From Lachnospiraceae bacterium (lineage in GTDB: Bacteria > Bacillota_A > Clostridia > Lachnospirales > Lachnospiraceae), in NCBI GenBank assembly GCA_024689605.1, contig JAILDD010000214.1, positions 1-10,932 on the forward strand: 10,932 nucleotides of DNA, read 5' to 3'. The notes under the pieces are model-generated. The model searched no databases and had not been told where the DNA came from. It saw nothing but the letters and a program-made list of their open reading frames with translations. A program made the translations under genes and the position numbers. Shown here piece after piece: positions 6,498 through 10,932 of the stretch (the stretch's first letter is position 1; each line of letters begins with the position of its first letter).

Positions 6498-7218
6498 CGT
6501 TTTCGTTGTCAAAGCATTCACAGAACCTGGCAGCAAATGACGGCTTCATACCTGAAGCATACAGGTGGGATGTGTCCCCGCATTCGATGCAGCGCCATTG
6601 TGCGATTCCTTTTTTGCGCTCTTCCGTGACTATGGTGGTTACGGAAGTGGGGGCCATGCATAAGCCGTGCCAGAGTATCATGGGGGATACATTCAGGAGC
6701 CGGCTGAGCAACAGAGTGGTACAGCCAAAATGGGAAAAGAAAACATAGGTATCATTGTTTGCATTTTCTGCATTGTAAAACAGACCGTTTCTGACGTAAC
6801 CGTGTGTGCCCAGAAACTCCTCAAATGAACTGATCACATATTCATGGCGGTCCTTAAGTCCCTTTTCTTCAAAAAGGGGATGCAGCATCCATTTGTCCCT
6901 GTCATAAAAATCCTTATATGCCATCCAGTCAGCCGGCAGCCAGTCCCAGGCCATCCCGGCTTCACCTGGGGCTTTGTCCGGGCGATGGATAAAAACATCA
7001 AACTCACGGATCCAGTCAAGTTCTGTTGCACTGCGCCCGATCCGTTCAAGTGCCGGCGCCGCAGTATCCTTTGCCCGTCCCAAAGGGGATACAAAGAAAT
7101 CCTTCACCTCCATTCCGGCAACTCTGTCAGCCAGAAGTGCAGCTTCCTTAAAGCCGGTTTCCGTAAGTGAGTCTTTTTCGTAATCGGGTTCGCCATGCCT
7201 GATAAAAACAAGTTTCAT
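6484..7218 (-). CDS. Histidine phosphatase superfamily protein (phosphoglycerate-mutase-like)
   Basis: Branch-1 histidine phosphatase of 244 residues; the substrate is not recognisable. The catalytic R-H-G-E motif is at residues 7-10, with the phospho-accepting His8. The S-P-L-G-R-A-K-D-T-A segment (44-53) supplies the usual second arginine. The second catalytic histidine is His163 in F-F-S-H-F-G. A region of about 45 residues between them (80-125), rich in Trp and Asp, likely forms a lid or specificity insert. The start at 7218 is chosen because AAGGAGT precedes it on the minus strand with suitable spacing and because R-H-G normally lies within ten residues of the N-terminus; upstream in-frame codons are AT-rich intergenic sequence. 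The gene is monocistronic, convergent to the GH3 gene and divergent from the exported repeat protein. Its TAA lies in the loop region of the shared terminator. Confidence 0.85.
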   Translation of the reverse strand: MKLVFIRHGEPDYEKDSLTETGFKEAALLADRVAGMEVKDFFVSPLGRAKDTAAPALERIGRSATELDWIREFDVFIHRPDKAPGEAGMAWDWLPADWMAYKDFYDRDKWMLHPLFEEKGLKDRHEYVISSFEEFLGTHGYVRNGLFYNAENANNDTYVFFSHFGCTTLLLSRLLNVSPMILWHGLCMAPTSVTTIVTEERKKGIAQWRCIECGDTSHLYASGMKPSFAARFCECFDNENERHG

Positions 7219-7338
7219 ATGGGTACTCCTTGAAATGATCTGGTTAAAAAATGTTATGTAACCATAATATTCTATAATTTTCTGTCGATATATTCTACTA
7301 TATTTCAGCATAGGAAAACAAGCGGTTACAGGACAGTA

Positions 7339-7366
7339 TTGAAAAACATTAAATTAACATTATATT
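7339..7366 (+). promoter_or_regulatory. Candidate promoter in the AT-rich region before the repeat protein gene
   Basis: TTGAAA (7339-7344) and TATATT (7361-7366) are 16 nt apart, giving a start near 7373 and a leader of about 130 nt. The 286-nt region 7219-7504 holds the divergent control regions of the phosphatase and repeat-protein genes. I see no ORF, riboswitch or terminator in it. A TAGAAT at 7433-7438 is an alternative -10 without a good -35. Confidence 0.35.
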
Positions 7367-7504
7367 TATGAAACATGAATCTCTATGATTTGTAAAAAAA
7401 AGTATGGTAATTATGGGGACATAGTGTTATCATAGAATAAGTTTACATAATTAATTGACATAAAATGGTGATAAAATGCATCAATGTGGCAGAAGGAGGA
7501 AAAA

Positions 7505-9079
7505 ATGAAACAAAGAACAGCAAGAAAACTGCATCGTTTCGTCAGCATGCTGATGGCCATGGTGCTCTGCGCAGGGCTTTGCGGCAGTGTGTTGGCCATA
7601 AAAGCAAATGCGGCAGACGGAAGCGTTAAGGGTAAGGTGGCGGACGGAACCACTGATGATCTGCTTAAACTTACCACATCCGAAGGCGTAATGCAGATCA
7701 AAATGGACGCAGACTTAAATATAGAGGATGCACCCGTTCTGATGAAGGGAAAGGAAGTTACGGTTGAGTGGAAGTATGGCAGCGATTCCTATCTTCATAC
7801 TTCGTGCATCAAGGCATCCGGCGGCACTACCTGGGGTGCGACTGTTGATACAACCAATCAGATAACTGTTACCGGAAAGGTTATGGAGGGCTCTGATCCC
7901 AGCACCCTCATTCTCGACTGCAACGGGAGCAAGTTTAATATCCGTTTAGACAAGGCATCGAATTTTACCGGATGCAGGATTATTCATAAGGATAAATTAT
8001 TGAATGTAACCGTAGCAGGAGCATCAGACGGATACCTTCACGCAGTGAATATCACAGCTGCTGAATCGTCTTCATCTTCAAGTACTATCACCGGTGTTCC
8101 GGAAAAGACTCCGGATGGACGTTCTCTTGCAGTTATATCAGGTAATGTACAGGATAATCCCTCGGACTCTTCATTTGTGCTTAAGGTAAACAATAACCTT
8201 CTTACTATAAAGATTGACAGCTCAACGGATTTATCCCAGCTCCATTATTTGGCAGCAGGAAAAAATGTGACTGCTGCAGTTTATACAGGATCAGATAACC
8301 AGTTCCATGCGTATAAGCTTGCAGGAAACGTAACAAATGGTCCGGTAACACTGGATGGTGCTGCTGTTACGGTAAGCGGAACCGTATTGAAGAATACTGA
8401 TGACAATACTCTTCAGCTTTCAACTTCCGGCGGAAACATGGTAATACGTATGGATACGCAGACTGTCATTGGGCCGGGCGGACTTCTTTTTGAAGGAAAG
8501 AAGGTTGATGTAGTAGTTCAGCATGGCGCAGATGCTTATATGCACGCAGTTAAGATCACAGGCAAGGAAACATCTTCATCCACAGATCCTTCATCGAATC
8601 TGTGGCCGGCTACAACAAGATGTTCTGATGAAGTGGAGGTAAAGGGAAAGGTTGACAAGAAGACAGACAACAACACTCTTTATCTTAATATAGATGGTCA
8701 GGGCACAATGATCATCCGTATCGATGTAAATACAAAGTGGGAAGCTGCCCAGGCGTTTAAGGTTGGCGAAACAGTGAAGGCTAAGGTGTATGGCGGTGCA
8801 GATGCTTATATGCATGCGGCAAGCATCACATCTAACCTTGATCCGGCAGCAGGCACTTCTCTTGATGCAACAAGTCAGCTTAATTTTGTGGGTAAGATCA
8901 CAAAGATCGATGGCTCCAAGATTACGCTTTCAACTGCGTCAGGTGATATGGTCATTAAGTATGATAACGGAACAAATTTTGACGGCTATCGTATCTTAAA
9001 GACAAGCGACAGCGATGTTACCATTACGGCTATGACAGGCTCGGATGGATACTGGCGCGCAACAAGAGTGTTCAAGTAA
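7505..9079 (+). CDS. Exported protein of six tandem beta-rich repeats, function unknown
   Basis: A 524-residue protein with a Sec signal peptide: basic N-terminus (K-Q-R-T-A-R-K-L-H-R), hydrophobic core about 11-31, and likely cleavage A-N-A|A-D after residue 36. There is no clear lipobox, sortase motif or membrane anchor, so it is probably secreted or loosely wall-bound. The rest is six copies of one module, at about 39-104, 118-184, 208-273, 286-353, 375-443 and 457-524. Each has V-x-G-x-V, then an alternating hydrophobic pair of strands, 'M-x-I-(K/R)-x-D', a 'G-K-x-V-x-V' turn-strand, and 'G-(S/A)-D-x-Y-x-H-A' before the last strand. The pattern resembles small OB-fold/DUF5666-like beta-barrels, which is inference from pattern only. 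Ser/Thr-rich linkers lie at 187-196 and 356-363. The start is set by AAGGAGG 5 nt upstream of ATG 7505. An aquaporin follows without an obvious terminator. No enzyme motif seen. Confidence 0.85.
   Translation: MKQRTARKLHRFVSMLMAMVLCAGLCGSVLAIKANAADGSVKGKVADGTTDDLLKLTTSEGVMQIKMDADLNIEDAPVLMKGKEVTVEWKYGSDSYLHTSCIKASGGTTWGATVDTTNQITVTGKVMEGSDPSTLILDCNGSKFNIRLDKASNFTGCRIIHKDKLLNVTVAGASDGYLHAVNITAAESSSSSSTITGVPEKTPDGRSLAVISGNVQDNPSDSSFVLKVNNNLLTIKIDSSTDLSQLHYLAAGKNVTAAVYTGSDNQFHAYKLAGNVTNGPVTLDGAAVTVSGTVLKNTDDNTLQLSTSGGNMVIRMDTQTVIGPGGLLFEGKKVDVVVQHGADAYMHAVKITGKETSSSTDPSSNLWPATTRCSDEVEVKGKVDKKTDNNTLYLNIDGQGTMIIRIDVNTKWEAAQAFKVGETVKAKVYGGADAYMHAASITSNLDPAAGTSLDATSQLNFVGKITKIDGSKITLSTASGDMVIKYDNGTNFDGYRILKTSDSDVTITAMTGSDGYWRATRVFK
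7619..9076 (+). repeat. Six tandem protein-coding repeat modules
   Basis: Module starts fall about every 235-270 nt. At DNA level the copies have mostly diverged. Modules 4 and 5 still share an exact 17-nt stretch ending the G-A-D-A-Y-M-H-A motif (8528-8544 and 8798-8814), so they look like the youngest duplication or a recent conversion. Module 2 and module 6 share the variant S-D-G-Y, and module 3 has lost the tyrosine (S-D-N-Q-F-H-A). Confidence 0.8.
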
Positions 9080-9097
9080 AACAGTAACCTATGGTCA

Positions 9098-9125
9098 GTT
9101 CCTTCCGGAGGTATCCGGAGGGAAC
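9098..9125 (+). other. 12-bp intercistronic hairpin without a U-tract
   Basis: GTTCCTTCCGGA (9098-9109) pairs with TCCGGAGGGAAC (9114-9125) around GGTA, with one T-G wobble. It is followed by TTCCACTTTC, not a T-run, so it does not look like a normal intrinsic terminator. It lies between the repeat-protein stop (9079) and the aquaporin ribosome site (AAGGAGG 9136-9142). Possible roles are mRNA processing or stabilisation of one half of the transcript, or a partial terminator setting the expression ratio. Confidence 0.6.
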
Positions 9126-9150
9126 TTCCACTTTCAAGGAGGAAAGGAAA

Positions 9151-9849
9151 ATGAAGAAATATTTTGCAGAATTTATCGGAACATTCATACTGGTATTCGT
9201 AGGATGTGGAACGGCAATGCTTGTAGGCTGTGATTCGGCAAACGGCTGTGGTTATATACTTACGGCTTTTGCTTTCGGTCTTGCAATCGTAGCAATGGCT
9301 TACGGTGTAGGCAATATTTCAGGCGGACATGTTAATCCTGCCGTATCTCTTGCGGTATTCATAAACGGCGGTATAACTCCTGTCGATTTTGCCGGATATG
9401 TGGTTGCACAATGCCTGGGTGCATTCGTAGGTTCTGAGGCACTTGCGTGCATATTCAGTCTTGGAAATGTTACTGATATGACCGGAGGTCTTGCAACCAA
9501 CGGTCTTGGCGGAGTATCCGGATCCTTTGCAGCAGGTATAATTGTAGAGGTGATCGCTACCTGCATATTCGTAATGGCTATACTGGGTGTTACATCCAAA
9601 AAGCAGAATCACGGGTCTTTCGGCGGACTTATAATAGGTCTTACACTTGTGGCCATTCATATCTGCACTATCGGACTTACCGGCACATCCGTAAATCCTG
9701 CAAGGAGCCTTGGCCCTGCTATAGCGGCAGCAATCGGATCAAATTTCGCGCCCATAAAGCAGGTGATTGTATTTATAGTAGGTCCTTTGTTTGGTGCGGC
9801 TATTGGCGGCTTTGCATATAAGTTTCTTGAGGCAGATGACAAAAAGTGA
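9151..9849 (+). CDS. Aquaporin, water-selective type (MIP family, AqpZ-like)
   Basis: Six-helix membrane channel of 232 residues. The two pore loops carry N-P-A at 62-64 (S-G-G-H-V-N-P-A-V) and 182-184 (T-S-V-N-P-A-R-S). Aligning by these motifs to E. coli AqpZ, the aromatic/arginine filter is Phe42, His170, Thr179 and Arg185, the water-type set, and not the Trp/Gly/Phe/Arg set of glycerol facilitators. Water is therefore the likely main substrate, although Gram-positive members can also pass small neutral solutes. The start is ATG 9151 with AAGGAGG 8 nt upstream, and the resulting N-terminus (M-K-K-Y-F-A-E-F-I-G-T-F) is typical of the family. An in-frame ATG at 9091 would run through the hairpin and ribosome site and is rejected. 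No separate promoter is evident after the repeat-protein gene, so the two are probably cotranscribed. Confidence 0.93.
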   Translation: MKKYFAEFIGTFILVFVGCGTAMLVGCDSANGCGYILTAFAFGLAIVAMAYGVGNISGGHVNPAVSLAVFINGGITPVDFAGYVVAQCLGAFVGSEALACIFSLGNVTDMTGGLATNGLGGVSGSFAAGIIVEVIATCIFVMAILGVTSKKQNHGSFGGLIIGLTLVAIHICTIGLTGTSVNPARSLGPAIAAAIGSNFAPIKQVIVFIVGPLFGAAIGGFAYKFLEADDKK

Positions 9850-9874
9850 TGAACAGTTACTTAAAATATTTCAC

Positions 9875-9903
9875 TTTGCAAAATCTGATTTAGTGTGTAG
9901 AAT
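9875..9903 (+). promoter_or_regulatory. Candidate promoter after the aquaporin gene
   Basis: TTTGCA (9875-9880) and TAGAAT (9898-9903) are 17 nt apart, predicting a start near 9910. That is about 12 nt before the 12-bp hairpin at 9922-9951. If real, the HD-domain gene transcript would start with that hairpin. Confidence 0.35.
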
Positions 9904-9921
9904 ATAAATATTGAAAACAGT

Positions 9922-9951
9922 AAACGGCAAAACGATCAGGTTTTGCCGTTT
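9922..9951 (+). terminator. Terminator-like hairpin after the aquaporin gene
   Basis: AAACGGCAAAAC (9922-9933) pairs perfectly with GTTTTGCCGTTT (9940-9951) around GATCAG. The tail GCATTTATC is only moderately T-rich beyond the T's of the stem. It most simply ends the repeat-protein/aquaporin transcript. Confidence 0.75.
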
Positions 9952-9998
9952 GCATTTATCGCATGGGCAGTCTGTTTTGTATATTCATGGAGGTGTAG

Positions 9999-10520
9999 AT
10001 GTCTGAAAATGAAATAAACAGTGTGCTGTACCGTTATGGAGCTTCCATATTTGATTCAGCTGAATTTAAACAGGCAATGAACCAGAAGCACCATAACCGT
10101 ACCACAGTAGGTGACCATACCATCAGGGTGGCCCATACCAGTTTAAAGATATGTGATTTTCTTGAAAAGATGCATATCCCTACCAAGAGGTCAGATGTAG
10201 TAGTCGGTGCGCTCTGTCATGATCTTGGAATCCTTGACCGGGAGAAATGTTTTAAGAATAATGCAGAGTGTTACAGGGAGCATCCGACCCGGTCCCTGGA
10301 TGTGGCAAGGCGTCTGGTACCTGACATAAATTACAATACCGAGAAGATCATCCGCTGCCACATGTGGCCTGTGACATTCACCAGTTTTCCTACCTCAAGG
10401 GAAAGCGTGATAGTTTCAATAGCAGATAAATACGCTGCAGTCGGCGATGGGATAATGAGAAAGAAAAAAGCGGCAGCAGTTCATGCAAGAAGTAAAAGAG
10501 CTATGAATTACGGTGCATAA
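9999..10520 (+). CDS. HD-domain metal-dependent phosphohydrolase
   Basis: A 173-residue protein made almost entirely of one HD domain, a fold that usually hydrolyses nucleotides or phosphate esters using metal ions. The metal ligands can be followed: His40 in G-D-H-T-I-R-V-A, the H-D pair 74-75 in A-L-C-H-D-L-G, histidines 95 (R-E-H-P-T-R-S) and 121 (C-H-M-W-P), and Asp143 in S-I-A-D-K-Y-A-A-V. The extra histidines resemble HD proteins with a two-metal site, but no HD-GYP motif is present and the substrate is unknown. The C-terminus is Lys/Arg/Ala-rich (154-167). The start is ATG 9999 behind GGAGG (9989-9993). A small membrane-protein gene follows after 25 nt, probably in the same transcript. 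Confidence 0.85.
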   Translation: MSENEINSVLYRYGASIFDSAEFKQAMNQKHHNRTTVGDHTIRVAHTSLKICDFLEKMHIPTKRSDVVVGALCHDLGILDREKCFKNNAECYREHPTRSLDVARRLVPDINYNTEKIIRCHMWPVTFTSFPTSRESVIVSIADKYAAVGDGIMRKKKAAAVHARSKRAMNYGA

Positions 10521-10545
10521 AGAGAGAGGGGGTAAAATTTAAGTT

Positions 10546-10788
10546 ATGAATGATGCGATACTTAGTGTAAAGGACAGCATAGACAGCGCACAGCAGAAGG
10601 TTAAGGACTGGGTAGCAGATGATGAGATAGTGGTTTCCAAGAAAGTCATCATCCTGGCTTTCATAGTAGCTTTTCTTGTTGGCTTTGCAGTGGGTGTGAT
10701 GATGGTTCCCAGCCCTACCGTTATAGTGCAGTCTGACAAGAAGCCGAGCGTTATAAGCGGCCTTAAGAGCCTGTTCAAGAGGGTGTGA
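10546..10788 (+). CDS. Small single-pass membrane protein, function unknown
   Basis: An 80-residue protein. Residues 1-28 form a charged, likely amphipathic helix. A hydrophobic span at about 34-54 (V-I-I-L-A-F-I-V-A-F-L-V-G and on) fits one membrane helix with small-residue G-x3-G-like spacing. A short Pro/Val segment and a basic tail (L-K-S-L-F-K-R-V) follow. There is no signal-peptidase site or known family motif. The start at ATG 10546 is the only one possible, because an in-frame TAA lies at 10540-10542. The purine-rich AGGGGG upstream is about 13 nt away, longer than usual, so expression may be weak or coupled to the HD gene. The next gene starts 4 nt after its stop. Confidence 0.7.
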   Translation: MNDAILSVKDSIDSAQQKVKDWVADDEIVVSKKVIILAFIVAFLVGFAVGVMMVPSPTVIVQSDKKPSVISGLKSLFKRV

Positions 10789-10792
10789 TAGA

Positions 10793-10932
10793 TTGGGCAT
10801 CATAGGAGCTTGTACCATACAGGTGTTTCATTTGCTGGCCGGCAGGCTTAAGCAGGAGACAAGGGAGAGCCAGTACAGGCTTAACAGGATCGCGTGGCGT
10901 GAATATAAGAAAAAGATCCCGGGGAGATATCT
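10793..10932 (+). CDS. Start of an unrecognised gene, cut by window end
   Basis: A frame beginning at TTG 10793 stays open to the end of the window (46 complete codons). GAGGGTG lies about 7-10 nt upstream, and no ATG is available in the frame after the stop at 10754-10756. The N-terminus is mildly hydrophobic (M-G-I-I-G-A-C-T-I-Q-V-F) and the rest is Arg/Lys-rich. The close packing behind the small membrane protein suggests one operon. No family recognised. Confidence 0.45.
   Translation, partial: MGIIGACTIQVFHLLAGRLKQETRESQYRLNRIAWREYKKKIPGRY

Noticed and set aside
7262..7321. Promoter for the minus-strand phosphatase (TTGTTT-18-TAGAAT reading leftward from 7321)
   Set aside because: The region is so AT-rich that several weak box pairs are possible; none stands out enough to annotate.
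7455..7477. TTGACA followed by TAAAAT as a promoter for the repeat protein
   Set aside because: The boxes are only 11 nt apart, too close for a sigma-A promoter, and 7472-7477 is nearly at the ribosome site.
7505..7612. Lipoprotein signal in the repeat protein because of Cys22 and Cys26
   Set aside because: Neither cysteine is preceded by a proper lipobox; A-N-A|A-D is a better ordinary signal-peptidase site.
9098..9125. Ordinary intrinsic terminator after the repeat-protein gene
   Set aside because: The stem is strong but no T-run follows, so it is recorded as an unexplained hairpin.
9151..9849. Glycerol facilitator (GlpF-type) identity for the MIP channel
   Set aside because: The filter residues are Phe/His/Thr/Arg, the water-channel set, and no glycerol genes are nearby.

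Overview
This looks like a chromosomal segment of a Firmicute of class Clostridia, most likely a Lachnospiraceae-type gut or rumen anaerobe. That placement is an inference from moderate GC, strong AGGAGG-type ribosome sites, short rho-independent terminators, a two-subunit PyrB/PyrI aspartate transcarbamoylase, an OGG1-type glycosylase and a BglB-like GH3 glucosidase. I see no insertion sequence, phage gene, tRNA, rRNA or CRISPR array.

Layout. (1) 1-1373: the 3' part of a DUF1980/TIGR03943 (YcgQ-like) gene, then an OGG1-type DNA glycosylase and a strong terminator. (2) 1374-4085: a near-consensus promoter, a 160-nt leader with a 27-codon leader peptide, a U-tract and an intrinsic terminator, then pyrB, pyrI and a bifunctional pheA (chorismate mutase / prephenate dehydratase). 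The leader closely resembles the UTP-sensitive, translation-coupled attenuator of enterobacterial pyrBI and is the most notable regulatory element here. (3) 4086-6497: a cytoplasmic GH3 beta-glucosidase behind a small palindrome, ending in a hairpin shared with the convergent gene. (4) 6484-7218, minus strand: a histidine-phosphatase-superfamily protein. (5) 7219-9849: an AT-rich intergenic region, an exported protein made of six tandem ~65-70 residue beta-rich repeats, an unusual hairpin without a U-tract, and a water-type aquaporin. (6) 9850-10932: a promoter/terminator-like region, an HD-domain phosphohydrolase, a small one-helix membrane protein and the start of an unrecognised gene cut by the window edge.

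How the genes fit together. PyrB and PyrI form aspartate transcarbamoylase, the first committed enzyme of pyrimidine synthesis. PheA starts 5 nt after pyrI, so the pyrimidine attenuator would also set phenylalanine-branch transcription unless there is an internal promoter. The exported repeat protein and the aquaporin have no terminator of the usual kind between them and may form one envelope-related transcription unit. The remaining genes look like ordinary housekeeping or carbohydrate-use genes.
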